Of a stretch of 64,000 bases of DNA, positions 25,041 to 36,005 are shown piece by piece (position 1 is the stretch's first letter; each line of letters starts with the position of its first letter). The notes below the pieces were generated by a model. The model worked only from the letters and a program-made list of their open reading frames with translations. It searched no databases and had not been told where the DNA came from. The stretch lies in assembly GCA_003255025.1 (NCBI GenBank), contig QANY01002366.1:813509-877508 (forward strand). Reading direction: 5' to 3'. The stretch comes from Datisca glomerata. Lineage: Eukaryota > Streptophyta > Magnoliopsida > Cucurbitales > Datiscaceae. The translations under genes were made by a program, and so were the position numbers.

Positions 25041-25521
25041 NGAGAGAGAGAACAAGAGATAACGATGTACAAATTATCAAAAACCAATATACTTCAACAA
25101 AAAAAGCATAAAAATAATTCATTAGCCCAATATTTAATTAGAAAACACAAACATATCCCGTAATCACAAAGTATCCCCAATCTACAAGTCGTCCAAGGAA
25201 GGGGAGAGAGCGAGAGAAGATTTATTTTATGTTTCCAATGCTACACAATACGATGTTCACACTACCCTAAGACTTGTGGAAAAGAAAAAATAACCCTCTT
25301 TTAGAGCTGTAATGCATTGAAAAGCTTAAAACTGTCCTCCCATTTTAAGTCCCGAGCCTATAGGCACCATAATGGGAAAGGCACAGTAAGCCTGCCTAGG
25401 GCTTATCTGCTAAGCGCGCTTACGAGGTGCTTCATTGAAGGCTCTTCGCTCAGAGGTATACGAGGCAAGGACCCTGTGCCTCGCCTCGCTTAGTGCCTAG
25501 GCGCACTTTTGACAACACTCG
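24892..25521. mobile_element. Non-autonomous TIR element, 630 bp
   Basis: The left end reads AGTGTTGTCAAAGGC and the right end GCGCACTTTTGACAACACT, forming imperfect inverted repeats. GCGC, GAGGCAC and GCCTAGGCGC words lie next to both ends. CCATAA lies directly outside both ends (24886-24891 and 25522-25527), a probable target duplication. The AGTGTTGTCAAA...GCCTAGGCGC pattern is common in eudicot genomes. The interior has a long AT repeat, one N and no gene. Confidence 0.65.
25007..25040. repeat. (AT)n microsatellite next to an N
   Basis: A run of AT dinucleotides ends at an undetermined base (25041) followed by GAGAGAGAG, so its true length is uncertain. Confidence 0.95.
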
Positions 25522-25669
25522 CCATAATATTCATCGAGATGTTATGAGTTGCTAGGGAAAACAAGCTATCCTGAAAATTATTTGACTAGCTAGTAAACTA
25601 CAGTATCCACTACCTCATTAGTTGATAGTTATTTAAGATTCTTCCATTACCAGAACCATTAGTATATCC

Positions 25670-25815
25670 AAATTCTAACCCTCTCCAAGTCTCAAATCAT
25701 CAAAATCAGGAACCAAATTCTAGCCTTCTCCAAGTCTCAAATCATCAGAATCAGGAACCGAATCTCTAACCCTCCCCGAGTCTCAAATCATCAAAATAGG
25801 AACCAAATCTCTAAC
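25670..25815. repeat. Tandem repeat, three units of about 50 bp
   Basis: The phrase TCTCAAATCATCAAAATCAG, GAACCAAATTCTAGCC/TCTAACC, then CTCTCCAAG recurs three times in a row with small changes. Confidence 0.8.
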
Positions 25816-26300
25816 CATCTCCCTCTGTGAAGGGAAGAGTAAGAGGTAAAGCATTGTTTCTCCTCCTAAACCTCATGAGGGGACCAAAAGCAACTATGAA
25901 AGTCTGTCAACAACCAACTAAATACGTAATCAACCAACCAGTGAAGGATGAAATTTGCATCAACCAACTAAATAAGTAATCAACAATAACAGAACAACAG
26001 GACAAGAATAATTTGCAGTAAATTTGCATCACACAGCGAAAAACTGAAAACTTGCAGAAACGGAACAGAAAATTTGCAGAAAATTTCCGATAGGTCGCGT
26101 TCTTGACATTTACAGCCAACAGATTACAGATCCATAACTTTCTGAGTAAAAGAGGGATCCAAAGCCAAGAGATTAAAAAAAGCTAAAGATGATTGAAAGA
26201 GAACAGAAAAGGAAGTGGGAGATTAACGGAAACGAGCTTATAAAACAAAAACAAACATTGAACACATACAATTGGGCATCAGCAGCGACCAGTGAGGAGG

Positions 26301-26301
<1 letters not shown>

Positions 26302-26355
<54 letters not shown>
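26302..26355. repeat. (GA)n microsatellite
   Basis: About 27 GA units. On the minus strand this is a CT tract just inside the proposed CGR leader intron, 8 bases past its donor. Open frames across it are low-complexity artefacts. Confidence 0.97.
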
Positions 26356-26358
<3 letters not shown>

Positions 26359-26479
26359 GTACCTCGCGCAGTAGCTCCAGCTCGGTCGGAACTCGGACTC
26401 GCAGCCGCAGGGACTCCGGACTCGGTCGCAACTCGCAGCGTAGGCGTCGCCGTCGGATTCGGGAGGAGGATGAGCTTTA

Positions 26480-27996
26480 GGGAAAATTAGGATTTTAGGA
26501 AATCAGGGGATATTAGGATTATTTATTGAGGGGTTAAAAATAAAAAATTAAGGTTAAAACTGAAAGTAAAAGGTTAAAATTTAAGAAACTCAGTGAGGTG
26601 AAAAAAAGAGGTCAAAATGAAAAATTTTCCCTACTAAAAAAGAATATTTTTAGGGGGTCACTTAACCCACCCTCACCTATGTGACTCCACCCCTGGTTAA
26701 AGCGACTTAAGTTACTTAGCCACTGAATACGAGATTGATTAATTAGGTATTGAATTTTCAAATAGTTAAAATCACATGACAACATTGGTTTCGGCAAACC
26801 AGCAGTGTTCCTTACATATATTATGCTTGATATCCATAAAAAAAAACAAAGTGAAGTTGTAGTTATTGCTTGAAAAAAATTATTGAAATAACTATACCAT
26901 CCCAGATTCAAGTTGGTAACACTCCAAGAAAATTTAAAGAAGTTAGAGGGAAAAGGGAAAAATTAAAATTGCACTTCATTTGCATTGATTCCTTAATCCA
27001 TTCAAAAAGTGACTCAATTCCACAAAACAAAGTAGGCCTCTGACTTTGCTTAATGCTTGGAATCGATCTACTTCCGAGAAATAAATCAATCACTAATTTA
27101 CCATTGGATAACTTCAAGCGTAAGAAAACGATGATGGAACATCATGAATTCCATCCTAACAAACTAAGAAGATAAAGTTAAATTGGAGAATCACAGTAAA
27201 ATAACTATTTGAGGACAAGAAAGCACAACATAGAGTCGCACTTGAGCTATGATGAATTAGAAATGTATCGTTGTGAAAACTCTGCGTTAAAAATAGACTG
27301 GATTTTGAGATCTTAGAGCACGTTTTAGATTTGTGCCTTGCTATCTCACTTTGAGCTGAGAGAGAACAAAGAACGAGATCGCGAGCTTGCGTGAGTTGCG
27401 ATGACTAGATTCCCACACAAACCCACCTCTATCTACCCCCCTTAATTTATTTTTGAAATCCACGGGTAAGGAGGGACTCTTTAATCGGCCCTTATGCACG
27501 ATAGATCACACGCGGCCTTGATTTAGCCGCGATCCATTAGGCCTTTACTCGGCTCTCTCTAGTAGTGAAGTTAAATGAGAGAACATCAATAATATGTCAC
27601 TTTAAGAAAAAAAGTTAAGATGAAAAAATATAACCACCATAAATCCCAAAAACAAATTCGACGCCACAAAACAAGCGCCCATGCCTCAAAGAAGATAAGC
27701 TTAATGTTCATAAAGTTATATAATATATCATATCTATATATATAATATCATGCAGTATACTTCTTATACGTGGTATATATTTTATAAACAATTGACGACT
27801 TGAAACAATTTTTCATGAGTGGCACTAAAATTTTTTTTGGACATGCAATTTTTTAAACGCGCGTAGTCGCTATTTATGATTTTTTTTAAACATGTGACTA
27901 TTTTTTTATGTTTTTTTAACATGGCATATTTGTGATTTAAATTCCAGTAATTTCAAGTGGAATAATAATAGTATAAAGGGAAAATTACAAGATTCA
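26480..27996. other. Noncoding flank between CGR and the CACTA element
   Basis: No gene is recognised. About 26640-26700 has GGGGGTCACTTAACCCACC and TGTGACTCCACCCC, a string found in many plant repeats. About 27290-27560 is a leader-like section (minus strand, CAAGCTCGCGATCTCG and TTGTTCTCTCTCAGCTC) that could be the edge of another LTR. The remainder is AT-rich, with two short open frames (26911-26612 and 27117-26908, minus strand) that match nothing. Confidence 0.4.
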
Positions 27997-30055
27997 CACT
28001 ACAAGAAATTTGGCATATGTCGACCGTTGTTTTGCCGCGGTTGTGCTAACTGTTGCAAAAAAAAGCGGTGAAATGATGTCGCAGTTGTTTTTAAAAATCG
28101 CTGGAAAGACTGATCTATGGCGGCGACTTTTATAAAACCGCTGCTAAAAGTCATGACCTCCTTAACTCCACTGCAACCCTCGGGACTTCGAATTTTTCCC
28201 CCCAAACCCTTGGAGCAGACAAATTTCTACTGCTGCCAACGGTGATCTTCCGGTAGCTCATTGCCGTCGTTCAAACATCGTTAACGACTCTCTTTCTTTC
28301 TCTATTTCTCTCTATGTCCCCTCCCCTCACTCTCTCTATAACTTACGAACTCATCTTCACTTGTGTTCTGCTATTTTGTATTTCGCATCTAAGATTTACA
28401 GATCTAGGTTTTTAGTTAATTTTGACTTTCATTGATTTGGGGTTTTGATTTAGAGATCTAGATTTTTTGGTTTGTATATTTGAAAAACTTAATGTGGTAT
28501 GTACTCTCTTTTTGTTTATTTATGAAAATATTTGCTTGAAGTTCTGGTAAATCAGATCGCTTGTTTTTGTTATTTCTTTCTATACATTACGTTCTGTGAT
28601 TTCACTTGTAGTAGCCATGAGGTTTATTTGAAAGACATTGAGTAGCCAATGTTGGTCATGTATTGGCATGGAGCTATGGCTTGAGTAATTTGGTTTCCAT
28701 CATTATTTGTTCATAAAAGTTAAACAATTTAGAAGAAGTTCTCAGTGATGTCAAAAGAGGAAATCTTCTTGATGTTAAAATTTTGATAAGCTGATGTTTG
28801 TTGCCATTTCCCATTTGCTTGTTAGAGCTAAATATTTTGCTTGTTTTCATTTGCAAAACCAGTCCAAGACTTTTATAATCCCACTTTCATTTCTTCCATA
28901 TTTTATTTCTTCTTCTTCTGATGATATTAGTTATGTTTATATCTGGGTAACACTAAAATCAACTTGTAGCTACTATTGTTGAATATGCTACACGTCGTCA
29001 ACTTCAATTATATTTGGTAGATTAGAATGAAATATTGAATATGGTACACGTAGTCAACTTCTTGTTAATATTTGGGCAAGTCAACTTGTTGTTACTATTG
29101 TTGCTATTGGTTGTTTGTAATGGCGGTGGTATTACTCTCTGAATTATATGCTACAGGTAGTATTATGCACTTGCAAGTAGGTCAGCTAAGTGCTCCATCA
29201 TCATTAAACGGTGCACCGGGTAACATGTAGTATTGTAGTAAAGTCAGCTTGATTTTTGTGTTTGAGGCTCTTGTTCTTGAGTCGGTTGTTTTGTTTAGTA
29301 TAGGAGGAGAGCATGATTTATCTTTACACATGAACTAAGGTGAACAAGGTAATTGAAGTTGCACCTGCATGACATTAGTATATACTACAGACTGAATAAG
29401 TTTTAAAGTTCTTACTCTTCTTTAGGTACTCTGGGGAATTCAAGACTTGGACGAAAATTATTAACTTCTTTTAAATTAGTTGATTCTTGGTCTTTTAAAA
29501 CAGTAATGGTTCTTGAACATTTGTTAAACTAACTTTTAATAATCAATTTCTTTTTGGTTGGCTTTTGTTCATAGGAATGGTCTATGTTATACAAGATTTA
29601 AGTTGATTTAATCATTGATTGGAATTGTTGCTCTTTTACCATAGTCATGTAGTTGTAATTTCTAATTTAGACTTCATTTTGTTTTGCTTCTAATTTTAAT
29701 TTCTGTAATTTCTGAAGGTTGGTAATAATATAGAGAAGATGTTTTTAAGCCAACATTGGTTGTGATATTATTGACCAATTAAAAATCAGTGAGCATTGGC
29801 CGTGAAAGCGCCAGTTTTTTTTTAAAAAATTTATCCCTAAGACGGTGGTTTTGAAAGATTTACTTTTATCGATGGCATAAAACCGCTGGTAGTAGTGCCA
29901 CAAGCCGCTGGTATATTTAATTTCTGTCAGCGGTTCCTCCAATGGTTAAAAAAACCGCCCTAGAAATTTTGCGACGGCCAATTAGGCGACAATTTTTAAA
30001 CCGATCACGACAGTTAAAACTGCCACAGTCACGATAAGTGATTTTTCCTCTAGTG
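27997..30055. mobile_element. Non-autonomous CACTA (En/Spm) transposon, 2059 bp
   Basis: The left end is CACTACAAGAAATTTGGC and the right end GATTTTTCCTCTAGTG, whose complement begins CACTAGAGGAAAAATC. TCA flanks both ends (27994-27996 and 30056-30058), the 3-bp duplication expected of CACTA elements. Near both ends, short ACCGCT/AGCGGT words recur (AACCGCTGGTA, GCCGCTGG, CAGCGGT), like the subterminal protein-binding repeats of this superfamily. No transposase is present. The interior at 28180-28330 is GC-richer and leader-like (CTCTCTCTATTTCTC), so it may hold captured host sequence. Movement would need a transposase from elsewhere. Confidence 0.85.
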
Positions 30056-30537
30056 TCACTGGCTTTCAAAGTCGGCACACGACTATTTTTTCATGATAAC
30101 TTCATTTTTCCTAACGCCTTCAATTTTCTAATATCTTCCGATTAGTTTCTGTCACAGTCATAAAAAGAACCTAGGATGGCTATCATCTAGATCGCGTCGG
30201 CATGGCCCTGACCTGTGGTTGTTGAGATTTTCCATTCAAGAAGCTCTGCCTCGCAGATGAATGGTGGTTGTAGATGAGTGAGATAATAGACATATATATT
30301 CCTAACCACCACGTGTCAAACCGATTTTGGTTCAGAAGCTAACCTATAGGCCATGCCTGGGAAATGAAGTTTTCAACATGAATTTATGATGACTTCAAGA
30401 TGGTTTTAAGATGAGTTGTAAGATGAATATTGGAGTCTTCAATGGCTTTTTTTACACCTAGTTTATTTTTGTGTCATTTTCTTTTATTTTTTAAATCAAG
30501 TTGTGAATATTTTAATTATTTATTTTATAGAAGCAAA

Positions 30538-30735
30538 TAGGGGTGAAAATTTTTGTACCAAACCAAACCAAAATACTGGTTAAGTTATTTATGTAAGTTT
30601 GGTTCAATTCAATTCGTTGAAACTAAAGAATCGAATTTTTGGTTCGCCGAAATTAAAGAACCAAAGTTTCGGGTAGGTTCAGAAATTTGACTATTTTCAA
30701 ACCATATCGAACCAAAACTTATCTTTTCTATTATT
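30538..30735. mobile_element. hAT-type terminal scrap
   Basis: TAGGGGTGAAAATTTTTG followed by many GGTTCG/AACCAAA words is typical of one end of plant hAT elements. The second end is not seen, and the LINE begins 250 bp further on. Confidence 0.5.
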
Positions 30736-30983
30736 TTTTTATTTTTATATATAATTTTTTATCAAAGTGAACTCAACGGAGTCAAAATAAAACATCAGTT
30801 TTATAATATTTTTTCAATAATATCTGAAAATGTTTAAATAATTTTATTTTTAGACATCATTGCAATAATGAACGTTAAAGGATCTAAGAGCTTTCTTAAC
30901 ATATTTTATTTTTTGAGCAAGTCTGCACATAGCATTACCCTGCACAGGTATGTCCAAGCCATGTTAACAGTTATATAATACCC

Positions 30984-31880
30984 TTACACCTTAGTCCGGA
31001 ATTGGAAAAATTTGAGAGGAGCTCTTTTCCTTGGAGCCTCAGGTAAATTCCTAACAATAGAAGGACAATGATCTAACAGTCCTAGTGTATAAAAAACAGC
31101 AGTTGCATTCTCAAGTAAAGTATGCCAATGGTCATTTAACAAAATTCTGTCTAATTTCATCATGCTGCCTTCACCAACCTGGTGATTCCACCAAGTAAAG
31201 AAATATCCAGAATACCTTAGATCGGAAATTTCCAAGCAAGACAGACAAAGTTGCAAAATCCCTCAACCCTCATCCCAAGTCATATTCCCACCTTGCGTGT
31301 CTCTAGGGTGAATGGTTTCATTAAAGTCCCCTAATATGATCTGAGGTTTTTGAATCATATTAGCATTAATGGTCCTCAGACCATTCCAAAAATTAAGCCT
31401 AGAGGAAGCAGCATTTATTAAGGCGTAAACAAAAGCGCATGCAAACTCAGCAACATGATTCAATCTCTTCACAGTGCAGCACATAAGTTGAGGAGTACAA
31501 GAGTCAACAGAAATATCATAAACACCAGGGTCAAAAGCAACCTAGATTCTACCACAAGAGTTATCAATATTTTAATTCGTCTCAACAATAGAACACAAAC
31601 TTAACTGGAAAATAGATTGAGCAATTCTACTAAAATACTTTATTTTAACACTTGTCTCAACAACCGAACACAGACTTAACTGAAAATCTCTACACAATCT
31701 CCTAACTTCATAATGTTTCCTACGCCTGTTAAAGCCTCTAACATTCCAGGCAGTAAAAGTTTCATTTATAAAAGGGAAGGAGATTGGTGAACCACTCACC
31801 ATGCTTTGTGTTTGGTAGCTAACTATCTCTTTCATTGTTTCTACCTTGCACTTAAGCTACCATTAGAGGTTGTAGTAACA
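30984..31880 (-). pseudogene. LINE AP-like endonuclease (remnant)
   Basis: On the minus strand the domain starts at about 31770 with TAWNVRGFNRRRKHYEVRRL, the opening of plant LINE endonucleases. It continues with QKPQIILGDFNETIHPRD (31360 region, the GDFN metal-site block). It ends with YSGYFFTWWNHQVGEGSMMK and LGLLDHCPSIV (the conserved D-H near the end). Frame breaks fall near 31560 and 31262. Intact enzyme nicks target DNA for reverse transcription. This copy is broken. Confidence 0.88.
31572..31705. repeat. Small tandem duplication in the LINE endonuclease
   Basis: GTCTCAACAATAGAACACA with ACTTAACTGGAAAAT is repeated about 77 bp later as GTCTCAACAACCGAACACAG with ACTTAACTGAAAAT. On the minus strand it doubles the residues FQLSLCS(V/I)VET. 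Confidence 0.8.
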
Positions 31881-31899
31881 TATGGCCTAGGTTTATCAG

Positions 31900-32525
31900 C
31901 ATGTTCAGACTTGTTCATCTTATCTGTATATCTGGGCCATATGTTACTACAACAGCTTGTATTGTATACTTTCCACTAACAGAATCCTTCAAAGGTTTAT
32001 CATCAAGGGTAGGTAAAGGTACATTAGGTCTCTTAACCCTATCCACCCATGTGGTCATTTTTTGATTTCAGCTTTTACAAGTTCAACTACATTATGAGGT
32101 TTAGCATCAAGTTTTATCTGAGTTTTTTGAGTCAGGCAAAGTAGCTTTATAAATTATATTTCCAGTAATAACCTCTTCAATTTGAACATGTTCTTTATGC
32201 ACATAGGGTAAAGCAAGAAACAAAGTTTCTTCATCAATATCACCACTTAAAAAATTTAGGTTTCAAGGGATCACGCGTCTATGATTTAGGGAAAATATTA
32301 GTACGCTCAATGTCCTCCTTCCCTGTTTCAAATTCACATTCCAGATTCAGAAGGTTATCCTCGATATCCTTCATATCATTTGAAGTTGTCTTGGCCTTAG
32401 GAGGCCTCCCTCGACCATGTTTAAAACCAACAACATTGTTTTTAGAAGTATCAATACCTTGGTCTAATGGAACAGTATTATGAAATACCTTGGAGCTTTC
32501 TCCAAGAAATTTTGCATGATGAAAA
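31900..32525 (-). pseudogene. LINE ORF1 C-terminal part (remnant)
   Basis: On the minus strand, broken frames include KHGRGRPPKAKTTSNDMKD (about 32430-32370), a basic GRGRPP stretch commonly found at the end of the plant LINE ORF1 (DUF4283/zinc-knuckle type protein). Its position directly before the endonuclease fits. No zinc knuckle is seen. Confidence 0.5.
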
Positions 32526-32639
32526 ATTTGATTTACTTACTATATTTAATTAAAATAGCGTTAGCTATTTTACATAAAAATCACTATTATTTTACATAAA
32601 ATGGTAGATATAAAAGAAATGAGGAAGGTTCTGATATAG

Positions 32640-33263
32640 ATTGGGGTTTCATGCATAAGATGATCAGAGCTAAGGTTCACTCTAGCACTCACAATTCTTT
32701 AACCTAAGAAGTCACTGCTGATGAGATTAAGAATATCTTTTTCTCCTTCAATGATGGTAACGCTCCTGGGCCAGATGCTTTTACGCCAATTTCTACAAGA
32801 AGGCTTAGCATATAGTGGGCAAAGAAGTGAGTGAAGCCATCATGGAGTTTTTTAGACATGGGGAACTTTTGAAGTTGTACAATGCTAGTTCTATCTCTCT
32901 GATTCCTAAGGTACCCAATCCCACCAGAATTACTAAGTTTAGGCCCATCGCTTACTGTAATTTGATTTATAAGTGTATTACCAAGGTTTTGGCCAACAAA
33001 TTAAAGAGTATTTTCCCCAGCCTCATCAGCCTGAATCAAAATACATTCATTCCTGGAAGAGCCATCTTAGATAATATCCTTCTTTCTCAGAAAATTTTGA
33101 GTAAGGTATCATAGGGAAATCAATAGTTCCAGATGTGCCCTTGATAAGGTTCTTCAAGATATTAGGTCACTTGCACAGTTCATTGATTAGATATGAAATG
33201 CATAACTACTCCTTCATATTCCATCAACATTAATGGTTGCTCTCAAGGATTCTTTCAAGGAGG
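32640..33263 (+). pseudogene. LINE reverse transcriptase, 5' half (remnant)
   Basis: The plus strand reads EVTADEIKNIFFSFNDGNAP followed by GPDAFTP, the opening RT block of plant LINEs. After a frame shift near 32790 it continues NASSISLIPKVPNP, ITKFRPIAYCNLIYK and FIPGRAILDNILLSQ. It then breaks up and runs into the solo LTR at 33269. The reading resumes at 36001. Confidence 0.9.
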
Positions 33264-36005
33264 TAGAGTGTAACGCCTCGAAATCCGATTGAAGTTATCT
33301 CGGTAATTTTATTAAACGTAACACGGAAACTAGATCAATTTGTTTTCTTTTAGAAATAATTCAATTCATGATTTTTTATATTTACTAAAAACAACACATT
33401 TATTAGGCAATACTTAAACACTTTTCTAAATTAAAGATTATAAATTTATAAACAAAACTTCATTAAGCTTAAATAATATTTGGACAATCTTTCATAAATA
33501 ACAAGTTAAAATCAACTTTAAAATAGTAAGTTGCTCAACTAATTAAACTCAATTTTTCTTCTCGTGCCAGAACGCCTAAAAAGACTATTCAAACTCATTA
33601 TCATGATTCTTATCATCTGAAAAATTTAAGAAAAATAGAATGAGCTAATGCCCAATAAGTAAAATCTTACACATACTTAACAAACACATGCACATCCAAT
33701 CCATTGAAATCATTAACATAAGCTTTGTGTTTGACATACACTTTATAAATCATTTAATCACATAATATTCTTTTGCTTTAGCATTACATTCTTTCCATGC
33801 AATCTTTTGGTCACATTCTTTCCATTACTTTAGATATATTTATATTTTTCATTGCATTCTTTTTTTTATAGTATTCACAAACTCACTTGTGTAATGTTTA
33901 GCCAATAAGAGACAATGGACCATTATTACATAAACATGTTCGACTATTGATCATTGGTAGTATCGTTGAACATGCTAAACGATTATTCATTAAATTAACA
34001 TTTATCGTTAACCATTAAATATTGTCGGGTCCGTCGGTCCTCGAGATATTCTATTGTTTGACAAAATTTCTGAAATTCTAACAGTATATAGACGTATAAG
34101 TTAAAATCATGCTGTAAAAATTTCAGACAGAAACGAGTTTGTTTGTGTGGCGATATTCTACTGGTTTCACACGCTGTGAGAAAATACAGTTTTGAAAAAC
34201 TTATGCTTAAAACCTTGTCTTTTCTTATGTTAAGTATAGAACCTGAAAATAATTCTTTTAAAGAAAATAAAACACCGTATGTACATAAAAACTAAATTGT
34301 AACCCATTAGCTTATGCGCAAAATAAATCATTAAAACAGACTTAAATAATGATTAGGATTAGACAATTTATCTTACATGTGTTTAAAATCATAGAACATG
34401 AACTTTTCTATAGCTAATTACATGCATTATTGTATTAACATTTTTTTATATACTATTTTTAGTTTTCAAAACCTTTCTAAATTATTTGATGCATAAAGCA
34501 TTAGTAGTTAAGTTGATAAAATCAGTTTAGGAATAGACTCAATTATTTAATTTTTGAAAAGAACATGCCTTAGCTTTTATTGTCTAAATAAAACCTACAG
34601 AAAACCTTAAACACTAAAAAGTTTTGTGGAGAGTAAGATAAGAAAATATGCCCAGCCACATAATTTTTAAAACATTAAACTATCCAAAACACATGTAAAC
34701 CGACAACTAAATCATCATCGTCCTTAATCATCATCGTCCTTGTGCTATACTTTGTTCTTACTGTAAAATTTCAATTTGGGAATAAAATGTTTATCTCGTA
34801 CAATCTAGTACATACACTAACATTGATACATGTTTAAGATTACGGAAATCAAGTAAATAAATTCTCAATAAATCTGATATAGCTTGTTCTTCAAGCGGTT
34901 GAGGCGCACTTGGTTTTTCTTGTTTTGCAATATAATATGTAAGCACCAAAAGAGACTGGCATCATAAGCTGAAATTAAGAAAATAGGTGGCTGGCAAACG
35001 GAAATTAGGCTCTTTAATAGAATGAAATTAGGGTTAAAAGAGTCTCCTATTAATTAATTGAGACAATTGACTGACAAATTGGGTTGACGTTATAGGTTAA
35101 GCTCTTACACATATATCTTAGAGGTCGTGAGCTTGAGTCATATTCCCCCATTCATCTTAAAATTGTAATATAACATTGATAAAAAAAATTAAAGTAATTG
35201 ACTTGTCCAAGATCCCTTTTTAGGTGACTTTAAAAATTAATTTTCTTTTGGTTTAAATTTAGTAAACGTCTCTCTCCTTTTTTTAGATACATCAAAATCT
35301 AATCTTCAATATGAAAAGAGATAAGGATGATATTTGCTAAAAAAATTAATTGTTTTTTTTCCAAGACTAACCGACTCTAAAAATGATAAAAATTAACTCA
35401 TACTTCAATCAAATTAAAATATCTTACACACATATTCAATCATATTTATGTGTATTTTTAAACTTCATTTTAAAATATAAAATTGGCACCAAGACGATAG
35501 ACCGACGGTTGTAAATGATTGAATATTTTATTTATGTCATAACTAATGCAGCTACTTGCAAAAATATTTGAAACATACTCATGTGAGAAAAATAAGAATA
35601 CTCATTTTGTACCCTAATTAAAGATCGAACATAAAGTTGTGTCATCCAAGTAAACAATTTATGCCAATTATGATAAACTCATTTTTCTAACAAATTTACA
35701 AAGAATGATTCATCGTATATCTCAAATAAAATGACTTATGGATTATTGGGTATCACACAATCAAAGTTTACTCTTAGAATTAAATGGTTAGCTATCACAA
35801 TATATAACCAATAATAAAAAATAAATGGCGACGAATCAAAATTTAACTTAGGTATATTTGAGTCGTTAGAGCAACTCGAAGTGTTCATATGCAAAAACTA
35901 TAATTTATTCATTTCCAACATTAAATAATCATATGATATTTAAAGGCAATAGTTAACAATTAAACATGTCATTAAATGCAACTTTAGTTGCGGTGTTACA
36001 TAGAG
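33264..36005. mobile_element. Solo LTR with 5-bp target duplication
   Basis: The LTR itself is 33269-36000 (2732 bp), starting TGTAACGCC and ending GGTGTTACA, so its tips are inverted repeats. TAGAG lies on both sides (33264-33268 and 36001-36005). Removing the LTR and one TAGAG restores the LINE RT block GRGLR-GDLLFP in frame apart from one stop. The TGTAACGCC...GGTGTTACA tips resemble plant Ty3/gypsy LTRs. No polyprotein is present, so this is best explained by recombination between two LTRs. The interior is AT-rich with no gene. Confidence 0.85.

Larger units (their letters stand above)
23873..26480 (-). promoter_or_regulatory. Probable 5' UTR exon and leader intron of the CGR gene
   Basis: On the minus strand a GC-rich, ATG-free stretch (about 26480-26363) ends GCGAG followed by the splice donor GTACTC and a long CT tract. 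Just before the start codon, TTTTGCAG (acceptor) precedes 20 leader bases, 23892-23873. Joining 26363 to 23892 gives a 5' UTR intron of 2470 bp, a common arrangement for this gene family. The intron contains an LTR-like fragment, a Stowaway-like end and a 630-bp TIR element. The promoter would lie above 26480. No transcript data support this, so it is inference from splice signals and composition. Confidence 0.5.

Noticed and set aside
26189..26480. Arg/Glu-rich frames across the GA repeat
   Set aside because: Translated dinucleotide repeat with no family resemblance.
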